From the NCBI RefSeq assembly GCF_029227915.1, contig NC_079875.1:3038001-3102000 (forward strand): 64,000 nt of DNA. Reading direction: 5' to 3'. The stretch comes from Hydractinia symbiolongicarpus. Its lineage: Eukaryota; Cnidaria; Hydrozoa; Anthoathecata; Hydractiniidae. The notes under the pieces are model-generated. The model was not told the DNA's origin and did not search any database. It was given only the letters and a program-made list of their open reading frames with translations. The position numbers were made by a program, and so were the translations under genes. Of the stretch, positions 47,809 to 60,246 are shown in pieces. The first letter of the stretch is position 1; each line of letters opens with the position of its first letter.

Positions 47809-50800
47809 CAAAATCAGTTCAATTAAGTCCCACAGTCAATCGTTTCACTGGTAAAAGCGATTCAACCTAGTAATATCAGAAACATATCGCTAAATAAATG
47901 TTGGTACCAATATAAGACGCAACCGTTGAAACTCAAACGGACTGATACCGTTAGAAAGTCAATGAAATGTAGGTTTGGAAACTGTCTCTATTTTCTCAGC
48001 GCGCGCTAACGGCTATGATTGGTCCCACAGTAACAAATGACTTATTTATCTAAATTTTTAAATGAAGCGCTACCACAGCGCCCAGTGTAATCGCTGAGTT
48101 CTAGCAGTCATGTCAAATTAGGAAGAATGTTATTTTTTGGTGTCCAATTGTGTCATTTATCTCATTTATAAAGTCACAGTCCAAAATCTTTTCAATTAAG
48201 TCCCACAGTCAATCGTTTCACTGTTAAAAGCGATGCAACCTAGTAATATTAAAAACATATCGCTAAATACATAATGGTACCAATATGTGACGCAACCGTT
48301 GTAGCTTAAACTGATTGATACCGTCAGAAATTCCATGAAATGTAGTTTATGTATCTGTCTCTTTTTCTTCCGCGCGCGCTAACGGCTAGGATTGGTCCCA
48401 CAGTAAAAAATGACTTATTTATCTAAATTTTTAAATAAAGCGCTAACACAGTTCCCAGTGTAATGGCTGAAATCCAGCACTCAAATCAAGTTAAGAATAA
48501 AGTTATTTCTTGGAGTACACTTGCCTCATTTATCACATTCACAAGGTCAAAGTCCAAAATCAGTTCAATTAAGTCCCACAGTCAATCGTTTCACTGGTAA
48601 AAGCGATGCAACCTAGTAATATCAGAAACATATCGCTAAGTAAATGTTGGTACCAATATGAGACGCAACCGTTGAAACTCAAACGGACTGACACCGATAG
48701 AAATATATTGAAATGTATTTTTTGAAACTGTCTCTATTTCTTCACGCGCGCTAACGTCTAGGATTGATGGGACAGTAAAAAATGACTTATTTATCTAAAT
48801 TTTTAATTATAGTGCTACCACAGCGACCAATTTAGTCGCTGAGTGACAGCAATCAAGTCGAATTAAGAAGAATTTATTTCCTGGAGTTTAATTGTGTCAT
48901 TTATCTTATTCATAAGGTCAAAGTCCAAAATCTTTTCAATTAAGTCCCACAGTCAATCGTTTCACTGTTAAAAGCGATGCAACCTAGTAATATCAAAAAC
49001 ATATCGCTAAATACATGTTGGTACGAATATGTGACACAACTGTTGTAACTCAAACGGACTGATACCGTTAGAAAGTCATTGAAATGTAGTTTTTCAAACT
49101 GTCTCTACCTCCTCAGCGCGGGCAAACGTCTAAGATTGGTCCCAAACTAAAAAATGACTTAATTATCTAAATTTTTGAATGAAACGCTACCACAGAGCCC
49201 AGTGTAATCGCTGAGTTCCAGCATTCAAGTCATTTAAGAAGAATGATATTTCTTGGAGCCAATTGTTTCATTTATCACATTCACAAGGTCAAAGTCAAAA
49301 ATTAGTTCAATTAAGTCCCACAGTCAATCGTTTCACTGGTAAAAGCAATGCAACCTAGTATTATCAGAAACATATCGCTAAATAAATGTTGGTACCAATA
49401 TGAGACGCAACCATTGAAACTCAAACGGACTGATACCGTTAGAAATTCAATGAAATGTAGGTTTGGAAACTGTCTTTATTTTCTCAGCGCAAGCTAACGG
49501 CTATGATTGGTCCCACAGTAAAAAATGACTTATTTATCTAAATTTTTAAATAAAGCGCTACCACAGTTCCCAGTGTAATCGCTGAAATCCAGCAATCAAA
49601 TCAAGTTAAGAATAAAGTTATTTCTTGGAGTACAATTGCCTCATTTATCACATTCACAAGGTCAAAGTCCAAAATCCGTTCAATTAAGTCCCACAGTCAA
49701 TCGTTTTACTGGTAAAAGCGATGCAACCTAGTAATATCAGAAACATATCGCTAAATAAATGTTGGTACCAATATGAGACGCAACCGTTGAAACTCAAACG
49801 GACTGATAACGTTAGAAAGTCAATGAAATGTAGGTTTGAAAACTGTCTCTATTTTCTCAGCGCGCGCTAACGGCTATGATTGGTCCCACAGTAACAAATG
49901 ACTTATTTATCTAAATTTTTAAATGAAGCGCTACCACAGCGCCCAGTGTAATCGCTGAGTTCTAGCAGTCATGTCAAATTAGGAAGAATGTTATTTTTTG
50001 GTGTCCAATTGTGTCATTTATCTCATTTATAAAGTCACAGTCCAAAATCTTTTCAATTAAGTCCCACAGTCAATCGTTTCACTGTTAAAAGCGATGCAAC
50101 CTAGTAATATCAAAAACATATCGCTAAATACATAATGGTACCAATATGTGACGCAACCGTTGTAGCTTAAACTGATTGATACCGTCAGAAATTCCATGAA
50201 ATGTAGTTTATGTATCTGTCTCTTTTTCTTCAGCGCGCGCTAACGGCTAGGATTGTTCCCACAGTAAAAAATGACTTATTTATCTAAATTTTTAAATAAA
50301 GGGCTACCACAGTTCCCAGTGTAATCGCTGAAATCCAGCAATCAAATCAAGTTAAGAATAAAGTTATTTCTTGGAGTACACTTGCCTCATTTATCACATT
50401 CACAAGGTCAAAGTCCAAAATCAGTTCAATTAAGTCCCACAGTCAATCGTTTCACTGGTAAAAGCGATTCAACCTAGTAATATCAGAAACATATCGCTAA
50501 ATAAATGTTGGTACCAATATAAGACGCAACCGTTGAAACTCAAACGGACTGATACCGTTAGAAAGTCAATGAAATGTAGGTTTGGAAACTGTCTCTATTT
50601 TCTCAGCGCGCGCTAACGGCTATGATTGGTCCCACAGTAACAAATGACTTATTTATCTAAATTTTTAAATGAAGCGCTACCACAGCGCCCAGTGTAATCG
50701 CTGAGTTCTAGCAGTCATGTCAAATTAGGAAGAATGTTATTTTTTGGTGTCCAATTGTGTCATTTATCTCATTTATAAAGTCACAGTCCAAAATCTTTTC

Positions 50801-51863
50801 AATTAAGTCCCACAGTCAATCGTTTCACTGTTAAAAGCGATGCAACCTAGTAATATTAAAAACATATCGCTAAATACATAATGGTACCAATATGTGACGC
50901 AACCGTTGTAGCTTAAACTGATTGATACCGTCAGAAATTCCATGAAATGTAGTTTATGTATCTGTCTCTTTTTCTTCCGCGCGCGCTAACGGCTAGGATT
51001 GGTCCCACAGTAAAAAATGACTTATTTATCTAAATTTTTAAATAAAGCGCTACCACAGTTCCCAGTGTAATGGCTGAAATCCAGCACTCAAATCAAGTTA
51101 AGAATAAAGTTATTTCTTGGAGTACACTTGCCTCATTTATCACATTCACAAGGTCAAAGTCCAAAATCAGTTCAATTAAGTCCCACAGTCAATCGTTTCA
51201 CTGGTAAAAGCGATGCAACCTAGTAATATCAGAAACATATCGCTAAATAAATGTTGGTACCAATATGAGACGCAACCGTTGAAACTCAAACGGACTGACA
51301 CCGATAGAAATATATTGAAATGTATTTTTTGAAACTGTCTCTATTTCTTCACGCGCGCTAACGTCTAGGATTGATGGGACAGTAAAAAATGACTTATTTA
51401 TCTAAATTTTTAATTATAGTGCTACCACAGCGACCAATTTAGTCGCTGAGTGACAGCAATCAAGTCGAATTAAGAAGAATTTATTTCCTGGAGTTTAATT
51501 GTGTCATTTATCTTATTCATAAGGTCAAAGTCCAAAATCTTTTCAATTAAGTCCCACAGTCAATCGTTTCACTGTTAAAAGCGATGCAACCTAGTAATAT
51601 CAAAAACATATCGCTAAATACATGTTGGTACGAATATGTGACACAACTGTTGTAACTCAAACGGACTGATACCGTTAGAAAGTCATTGAAATGTAGTTTT
51701 TCAAACTGTCTCTACCTCCTCAGCGCGGGCAAACGTCTAAGATTGGTCCCAAACTAAAAAATGACTTAATTATCTAAATTTTTGAATGAAACGCTACCAC
51801 AGAGCCCAGTGTAATCGCTGAGTTCCAGCATTCAAGTCATTTAAGAAGAATGATATTTCTTGG
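46702..51863. repeat. Block H: 2607-bp, 7-monomer tandem duplication
   Basis: Anchors 46690, 47063, 47436, 47809, 48182, 48555 and 48926 recur at 49297, 49670, 50043, 50416, 50789, 51162 and 51533. Copies are 46702-49256 and 49309-51863. Private variants are shared ('aaagggctacc' at 47691 and 50298, 'gcgattcaac', 'ggagtttaattg'). Differences noticed: 48446 a versus 51053 c, 48640 g versus 51247 a, and 'gcgatg' versus 'gcaatg' near 49348. At about 49257 the sequence switches abruptly from 'ttcttggag' to 'ccaattgtttc', marking the junction between copies. Confidence 0.9.
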
Positions 51864-54800
51864 AGTACAATAGCCTCATTTATCATATTCTTAAGGTCAA
51901 ACTCCAGAATCAGTTCAATTAAGTCCCACAGTCAATCGTCTCACTGTTAAAAGCGACACTAGCTAGTAATATCAGAAAAATATCGCTAAATACATGTTGG
52001 TACGAATGTTTGACTCAACCGTTGTTATTCAAACGGACTGATACCGTTAGAAAGTCCATGAAATGTAGTTTTTAAATCTGTCTCCATTTCCTCAGCGCGC
52101 ACTAACGTCTAGGATTGGTCCCACAGTAAGAAATGACTTATTTATCTAAATTTTTGAATAAAACGCTACCACAGCGCCCAGTGTAATCGCTGAATTTCAG
52201 CAATCATGTCAAATTAAGAAGAATGTTATTTTTTTTGGGTCCAATTGTGTTCTTTATCTCATTTATAAGGTCAAAGTCAAAAATCAGTACAATTAAGTTC
52301 CACAGTCAATCGTTTCGCTGTTAAAAGCGATGCAAACCTGTAATGTCAGAAAAGTATCGCTAAATACATGTTGGCACGAATGTGTGACGCAACTGTTTTA
52401 GCCCAAACGGACTGACACCGATAGAAATATATTGAAATGTATTTTTTGAAACTGTCTCTATTTCTTCACGCGCGCTAACGTCTAGGATTGATGGGACAGT
52501 AAAAAATGACTTATTTATCTAAATTTTTAATTATAGTGCTACCACAGCGCCCAATTTAGTCGCTGAGTGACAGCAATCAAGTCGAATTAAGAAGAATTTA
52601 TTTCTTGGAGTCCAATTGTGTCATTTGTCTTATTCATAAGGTCAAAGTCTAAAATCTTTTCAATTATGTCCCACAGTCAATCGTTTCACTGTTAAAAGCG
52701 ATGCAACCTAGTAATATCAAAAACATATCGCTAAATACATAATGGTACCAATATGTGACGCAACCGTTGAAACTCAAACGGACTGATAACGTTAGAAAGT
52801 CATTGAAATGTAGTTTTTGAAACTGTCTCTATTTCCTCAGCGCGCGCTAACAGCTAGGATTGGTCCCACAATAAGAAATGACTTATTTATCTAAATTCTT
52901 AAATGAAATGCTACCACAGCGACCAGTGTAATCGCTGAGTTCCAGCAATCATGTCAAATTAAGAAGAATGTTACTTTTTAGAGTCCAATTGTGTCATTTA
53001 TCTCATTTATAAAGTCACAGTCCAAAATCTTTTCAATTAAGTCCCACAGTCAATCGTTTCACTGTTAAAAGCGATGCAACCTAGTAATATTAAAAACATA
53101 TCGCTAAATACATAATGGTACCAATATGTGACGCAACCGTTGTAGCTTAAACTGATTGATACCGTCAGAAATTCCATGAAATGTAGTTTATGTATCTGTC
53201 TCTTTTTCTTCCGCGCGCGCTAACGGCTAGGATTGGTCCCACAGTAAAAAATGACTTATTTATCTAAATTTTTAAATAAAGCGCTACCACAGTTCCCAGT
53301 GTAATCGCTGAAATCCAGCACTCAAATCAAGTTAAGAATAAAGTTATTTCTTGGAGTACACTTGCCTCATTTATCACATTCACAAGGTCAAAGTCCAAAA
53401 TCAGTTCAATTAAGTCCCACAGTCAATCGTTTCACTGGTAAAAGCGATGCAACCTAGTAATATCAGAAACATATCGCTAAATAAATGTTGGTACCAATAT
53501 GAGACGCAACCGTTGAAACTCAAACGGACTGACACCGATAGAAATATATTGAAATGTATTTTTTGAAACTGTCTCTATTTCTTCACGCGCGCTAACGTCT
53601 AGGATTGATGGGACAGTAAAAAATGACTTATTTATCTAAATTTTTAATTATAGTGCTACCACAGCGCCCAATTTAGTCGCTGAGTGACAGCAATCAAGTC
53701 GAATTAAGAAGAATTTATTTCCTGGAGTCCAATTGTGTCATTTATCTTATTCATAAGGTCAAAGTCCAAAATCTTTTCAATTAAGTCCCACAGTCAATCG
53801 TTTCACTGTTAAAAGCGATGCAACCTAGTAATATCAGAAACATATCACTAAATACATGTTGGTACGAATATGTGACACAACTGTTGTAACTCAAACGGAC
53901 TGACACCGATAGAAATATATTGAAATGTATTTTTTGAAACTGTCTCTATTTCTTCACGCGCGCTAACGTCTAGGATTGATGGGACAGTAAAAAATGACTT
54001 ATTTATCTAAATTTTTAATTATAGTGCTACCACAGCGCCCAATTTAGTCGCTGAGTGACAGCAATCAAGTCGAATTAAGAAGAATTTATTTCCTGGAGTC
54101 CAATTGTGTCATTTATCTTATTCATAAGGTCAAAGTCCAAAATCTTTTCAATTAAGTCCCACAGTCAATCGTTTCACTGTTAAAAGCGATGCAACCTAGT
54201 AATATCAAAAACATATCGCTAAATACATGTTGGTACGAATATGTGACACAACTGTTGTAACTCAAACGGACTGATACCGTTAGAAAGTCATTGAAATGTA
54301 GTTTTTCAAACTGTCTCTACCTCCTCAGCGCGGGCAAACGTCTAGGATTGGTCCCAAACTAAAAAATGACTTAATTATCTAAATTTTTGAATGAAACGCT
54401 ACCACAGAGCCCAGTGTAATCGCTGAGTTCCAGCATTCAAGTCATTTAAGAAGAATGATATTTCTTGGAGTACAATAGCCTCATTTATCATATTCTTAAG
54501 GTCAAACTCCAGAATCAGTTCAATTAAGTCCCACAGTCAATCGTCTCACTGTTAAAAGCGACACTAGCTAGTAATATCAGAAAAATATCGCTAAATACAT
54601 GTTGGTACGAATGTTTGACTCAACCGTTGTTATTCAAACGGACTGATAGCGTTAGAAAGTCCATGAAATGTAGTTTTTAAATCTGTCTCTATTTCCTCAG
54701 CGCGCACTAACGTCTAGGATTGGTCCCACAGTAAGAAATGACTTATTTATCTAAATTTTTGAATAAAACGCTACAACAGCGCCCAGTGTAATCGCTGAAT

Positions 54801-56473
54801 TTCAGCAATCATGTCAAATTAAGAAGAATGTTATTTTTTTTGGGTCCAATTGTGTTCTTTATCTCATTTATGAGGTCAAAGTCAAAAATCAGTACAATTA
54901 AGTTCCACAGTCAATCGTTTCGCTGTTAAAAGCGATGCAAACCTGTAATGTCAGAAAAGTATCGCTAAATACATGTTGGCACGAATGTGTGACGCAACTG
55001 TTTTAGCCCAAACGGACTGACACCGATAGAAATATATTGAAATGTATTTTTTGAAACTGTCTCTATTTCTTCACGCGCGCTAACGTCTAGGATTGATGGG
55101 ACAGTAAAAAATGACTTATTTATCTAAATTTTTAATTATAGTGCTACCACAGCGCCCAATTTAGTCGCTGAGTGACAGCAATCAAGTCGAATTAAGAAGA
55201 ATTTATTTCTTGGAGTCCAATTGTGTCATTTATCTTATTCATAAGGTCAAAGTCTAAAATCTTTTCAATTATGTCCCACAGTCAATCGTTTCACTGTTAA
55301 AAGCGATGCAACCTAGTAATATCAAAAACATATCGCTAAATACATAATGGTACCAATATGTGACGCAACCGTTGAAACACAAACGGACTGATAACGTTAG
55401 AAAGTCATTGAAATGTAGTTTTTGAAACTGTCTCTATTTCCTCAGCGCGCGCTAACAGCTAGGATTGGTCCCACAATAAGAAATGACTTATTTATCTAAA
55501 TTCTTAAATGAAATGCTACCACAGCGACCAGTGTAATCGCTGAGTTCCAGCAATCATGTCAAATTAAGAAGAATGTTACTTTTTAGAGTCCAATTGTGTC
55601 ATTTATCTCATTTATAAAGTCACAGTCCAAAATCTTTTCAATTAAGTCCCACAGTCAATCGTTTCACTGTTAAAAGCGATGCAACCTAGTAATATTAAAA
55701 ACATATCGCTAAATACATAATGGTACCAATATGTGACGCAACCGTTGTAGCTTAAACTGATTGATACCGTCAGAAATTCCATGAAATGTAGTTTATGTAT
55801 CTGTCTCTTTTTCTTCCGCGCGCGCTAACGGCTAGGATTGGTCCCACAGTAAAAAATGACTTATTTATCTAAATTTTTAAATAAAGCGCTACCACAGTTC
55901 CCAGTGTAATCGCTGAAATCCAGCACTCAAATCAAGTTAAGAATAAAGTTATTTCTTGGAGTACACTTGCCTCATTTAACACATTCACAAGGTCAAAGTC
56001 CAAAATCAATTCAATTAAGTCCCACAGTCAATCGTTTCACTGGTAAAAGCGATGCAACCTAGTAATATCAGAAACATATCGCTAAATAAATGTTGGTACC
56101 AATATGAGACGCAACCGTTGAAACTCAAACGGACTGACACCGATAGAAATATATTGAAATGTATTTTTTGAAACTCTCTCTATTTCTTCACGCGCGCTAA
56201 CGTCTAGGATTGATGGGACAGTAAAAAATGACTTATTTATCTAAATTTTTAATTATAGTGCTACCACAGCGCCCAATTTAGTCGCTGAGTGACAGCAATC
56301 AAGTCGAATTAAGAAGAATTTATTTCCTGGAGTCCAATTGTGTCATTTATCTTATTCATAAGGTCAAAGTCCAAAATCTTTTCAATTAAGTCCCACAGTC
56401 AATCGTTTCACTGTTAAAAGCGATGCAACCTAGTAATATCAAAAACATATCGCTAAATACATGTTGGTACGAA
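51293..56473. repeat. Block I: 2605-bp, 7-monomer tandem duplication
   Basis: Anchors 51533, 51905, 52279, 52650, 53023, 53396 and 53767 recur exactly 2605 bp later at 54138, 54510, 54884, 55255, 55628, 56001 and 56372. Copies run about 51293-53897 and 53898-56473. Shared private variants include 'ttttttttgggtcc' and 'gcaaacctgtaatg'. The junction monomer (53767-54137) is a near copy of the following 371-bp monomer, so two micro-inverted monomers lie only 371 bp apart (53608 and 53979). The first part is also the end of block H, so the two duplications overlap. Confidence 0.88.
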
Positions 56474-58722
56474 TATGTGACGAAACTGTTGTAGCTTAAA
56501 CGGACTGATACCGTTAGAAATTCAATGAAATGTAGTTTATGTAACTGTGTCTTTTTCCCCAGCCCGCGCTAACGGCTAGGATTGGTCCCACAGTAAAAAA
56601 TGACTTATTTATCTAAATTGTTAAATAAAGCGCTACCACAGCGCCCAGTGTAATCGCTGAGATACAGCAATCATGTCAAATTAAGAAGAATGTTACTTTT
56701 TAGAGTCCAATAGTGTCATTTATCTCATTTATAAAGTCAAAGTCCAAAATCAGTTCAATTAAGTCTAACAGTCAATGGTTTCACTGGTAAAAGCGATGCA
56801 ACCTAGTAATATCATAAACATATCGCTAAGTACATAATGGTACCAATATGTGACGCAACCGTTGAAACTCAAATGGACTAATGCCGTTTGAAAGTCAATG
56901 AAATGTAGTTTTGAAAACTGTCTCCATTTTCTCAGCGTACACTAACGGCTAGGATTGGTCCCACAGTAACAAATGACTTATTTATCTAAATATTTAAATG
57001 AAACGCTACCACAGAGCCAGGTGCAATCGCTGAGATACAGCAATCATGTCAAATTAAGAAGAATGCTATTTTTTAGAGTCCAATTGTGTCATTTATCTCA
57101 TTTATAAAGTCAAAGTCCAAAATCAGTTCAATTAAGTCTCACAGTCAATCGTTTCACTGCTAAAAGCGATGCAAGCTAGTAATGTGAGAAAACTATCGCT
57201 AAATCCATGTTGGTACGAATATGAGATGCAAGCGTTGTACCTGAAACAGACTGATACTGTTAGAAAGTCAATGAAAGGTAGTTTTGGAAACTGTCTCTAT
57301 TTTCTCAGCACGCGCTAACGGCTAGGATTGGTCCTACAGTAACAAATGACTTATTTATCTAAATTTTTAAATGAAACTCTACCACAGCGCCCAGTGTAAT
57401 CGCTGAGATACAGCAATCATGTCAAATTAAGACGAATGTTATTTTTTAGAGTCCAATTGTGTGATTTATCTCATTTATAAAGTCAAAGTCCAAAATCAGT
57501 TCAATTAAATCTCACAGTCGATCGTTTCACTCTTAAAAGCGGTGCAAGCTAGTAATGTCAGAAAAATATCTCTAAATACATGTTGGTACGAATATGTGAC
57601 ACAACCGTTGTGCCTGAACGGACTGATACCGTTAGAAAGTCAATGAAATTTACTTTTGGAAACTGTCTCCTTTTTTACGGGGCGCTAACGGCTAGGATTG
57701 GTCCCACAGTAACAAATGACTTGTTTATCTAAGTTCTTAAATAAAGCGCTACCAGAGCGCCAAGTGTATTCGCTGAGTTCCAGCATTCAAGTCAAATTAA
57801 GAATAATGTTATTTCTTGGAGTCCAATTATGTCATTTATTACATTTATAAGGTGAAAGTCCAAAATCAGTTCAACTAAGTCCCACAGTCAATCGTTTCTC
57901 TGATAAAAGCAATGCAACCTAGGAATATGAGGAAAAATATCGCTAAATACATGTTGGTACGAATATGTGACGCAACCGTTTTAACTCAAACGGACTGATA
58001 CCGATAGAAATTTATGCAAATGTACTTTTTGAAATTGTCTCTATTTCTTCAGCGCGCGCTAACGGCTAGGATTGGTCCCACAGTAAAAAATGACTTATTT
58101 ATTTAAATTTTTAAATAAAGCGCTACCACAGCGCCCAGTGTAATCGCTGAGTTCCAGCAATCAAGTCAACTTAAGAATAAAGTTATTTCTTAGAGTACAC
58201 TTGCCTCATTTATCACATTCACAAGGTCAAAGTCCAAAATCAGTTTAATTAAGTCCCACAGTCAATGGTTTCACTGGTAAAGCGATGCAACCTAGTAATA
58301 TCAGAACCATATCGCTAAACACATGTTGGTAGCAATATGTGACGCAACCGTTGAAACTCAAGCGGACTGATACCGTTATAAAGTCATTGAAATGTAGTTT
58401 TGAAAACTGTCTCTATTATCTCAACGCGTACGCTAGCGGCTAGGATTGATGGGACAGTAAAAAATGACTTATTTAAATAAATTTTTAATTATAGTGCTCC
58501 CACAGCGCCCAATTTAACTGCTGAGTTCCAGCAATCAAGTCAAATTAAGAAGAATTTTATTTTTTAGAGTCCAATTGTGTCATTTATCTCATTTATAAGG
58601 TCAATGTCAAAAATCAGTTCAATTAAGTCCCACAGTCAATCGTTTCACGGTTAAAAGCGTTGCAACCTAGTAATGTCAAAAAAATATCGCTAAATACATG
58701 TTGGTACGAATATGTGACGCAA

Positions 58723-58752
58723 CCGTTGTTACTCAAACGGACTGATACCGTT
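58723..58752. other. Alternating CCGTT/AACGG half-site cluster (representative monomer)
   Basis: Within one monomer the pentamer lies at 58723-58727 (CCGTT), 58736-58740 (AACGG) and 58748-58752 (CCGTT), with a fourth at 58808-58812 (AACGG). AACGG-actgata-CCGTT is a perfect 5-bp inverted repeat around a 7-base centre. The arrangement recurs in most monomers, though single half-sites are mutated in some (CTGTT, AACAG, AACGT). YAACGG resembles the consensus bound by Myb-type DNA-binding domains; a protein partner is purely inferred. Confidence 0.6.
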
Positions 58753-58797
58753 AGAAAGTCCATGAAATATAGTTTTTAAATCTGTCTCTATTTCTTC

Positions 58798-58807
58798 AGC
58801 GCGCGCT
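58798..58807. other. AGCGCGCGCT perfect palindrome (representative monomer)
   Basis: A 10-bp self-complementary, alternating purine-pyrimidine element with three or more CpG, next to the fourth AACGG half-site. It is present in many monomers and is the most frequently altered GC-rich site in the others: AGCGTGCGCT, 'acgcgcgct', 'agcgcgggc', 'agcgcgcac', 'agtgcgcgct'. Alternating CG tracts can favour left-handed DNA; here this is only a possibility. Confidence 0.6.
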
Positions 58808-59592
58808 AACGGCTAGGATTGATCCCACAGAAACAAATAACTTACTTAACTAAAATTTTAAATGAAACGCTACCACAGTTCACAGTGTAACCGCTGAGTT
58901 CCAGCAATCATGTCAAATGAAGAAGAATGTTATTTCTTGGAGTACACTTGCCTGATTTATCACATTCACAAGGTCAAAGTCCACAATCAGTTTAATTAAG
59001 TCCCACAGTAAATCGTTTCACTGGTAAAAGCGATGCAACCTAGTAATATCAGAAACATATCGCTAAATACATGTTGGTACGAGTATGTGACGCAACCGTT
59101 GTTACTCAAACGGACTGATACCGTTAGAAAGTCCATGAAATATAGTTTTTAAATCTGTCTCTATTTCTTCAGCGCGCGCTAACGGCTAGGATTGATCCCA
59201 CAGAAACAAATAACTTACTTATCTAAAATTTTAAATGAAACGCTACCACAGCACCCAGTGTAATCGCTGAGTTCTAGCAATCATGTCAAATTAAGAAGAA
59301 TGTTATTTTTTGGAGTCCAATTGTGTCCTTTATCGCATTTATAAGGTCAAAGTCAAAAATCAGTACAATTAAGTTGCACAGTCAATCGTCTCACTGTTAA
59401 AAGCGATGCAAGCTAGTAATGTCAGAAAAATATCGCTAAATACATGTTGGTAGGAATATGAGACACAAAGGTTGTACCTGAAACGGACTGATACCGTTGG
59501 AAACTCAATGAAATGTAGTTTATGAAACTGTCTCTTTTTTTAAGCGCGCGCTAACGGCTAGGATTGCTCACACAGGAAGAAATGACTTATTT

Positions 59593-59654
59593 ATCTAAAT
59601 TCTTAAATGAAGTGCTATTATTTATCTAAATTCTTAATTATAGCGCTACCACAG
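59593..59654. repeat. 31-bp internal duplication (403-bp monomer)
   Basis: Direct copies begin at 59593 and 59624. This version reads 'agtgctatta' where blocks B and C read 'agtgctacta'. It is repeated at 63350-63411 by the 3757-bp duplication. Confidence 0.85.
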
Positions 59655-59822
59655 CGCCCAATTTAATCGCTGAGTACCAGCAATCAAGTCAAATTAAGAA
59701 GAATTTTATTTCTTGGAGTCCAATTGTGTCATTTCTCTCATTTATAAGGTCAATGTCCAAAATCAGTTCAATTAAGTCCCACAGTCAATCGTTTCACGGT
59801 TAAAAGCGTTGCAACCTAGTAA

Positions 59823-60246
59823 TATCAAAAACATATCGCTAAATACATAATGGTACCAATATGTGACGCAACCGTTGAAATTCAAACGGACTGATAACGT
59901 TAGAACGTCATTGAAATGTAGTTTTTGAAACTGTCTCTATTTCCTCAGCGCGCTAACGGCTAGGATTGGTCCCACAACAAGAAATGACTTATTTATCTAA
60001 ATTCTTAAATGAAACGCTACCACAGCGACCAGTGTAATCGCTGAGTTCCAGCAATCAAGTCAAATTAAGAAAAATGTTATTTTTTGGAGTCCAATTGTGT
60101 CATTTAGCTCATTTATAAAGTCAATGTGCAAAATCAGTTTAATTAAGTCCCACAGTCAATCTCTTCACTGTTAAAATCGATGCAAGCTAGTAATGTCAGA
60201 AAAATATCGCTAAATACATGTTGGTACGAATATGTGACGCAACCGT
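59823..60246. repeat. 424-bp spacer of satellite between the block J copies
   Basis: About one and a bit monomers (anchor 60129) that are not part of the near-identical copies. The first part follows the 'catatcgctaaatacataatgg' lineage also present at 39613 and 55255, with a one-off shortening of the palindrome to 'cagcgcgctaac' (near 59947). Confidence 0.75.

Larger units (their letters stand above)
56490..59822. repeat. Block J, copy 1 of a 3757-bp-spaced duplication
   Basis: Anchors 56745, 57118, 57491, 57861, 58235, 58609, 58982, 59355 and 59758 all recur 3757 bp later. The copy begins inside a monomer at 'tgtagcttaaacgg' and ends after 'gttgcaacctagtaat'. It contains a 370-bp monomer with a damaged palindrome region ('tttttacggggcgc' near 57675), a micro-inverted monomer (58449) and a 404-type monomer (59355). 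Only three differences to copy 2 were noticed: 56841 t/c, 57277 g/t, 57532 c/g. Confidence 0.92.
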
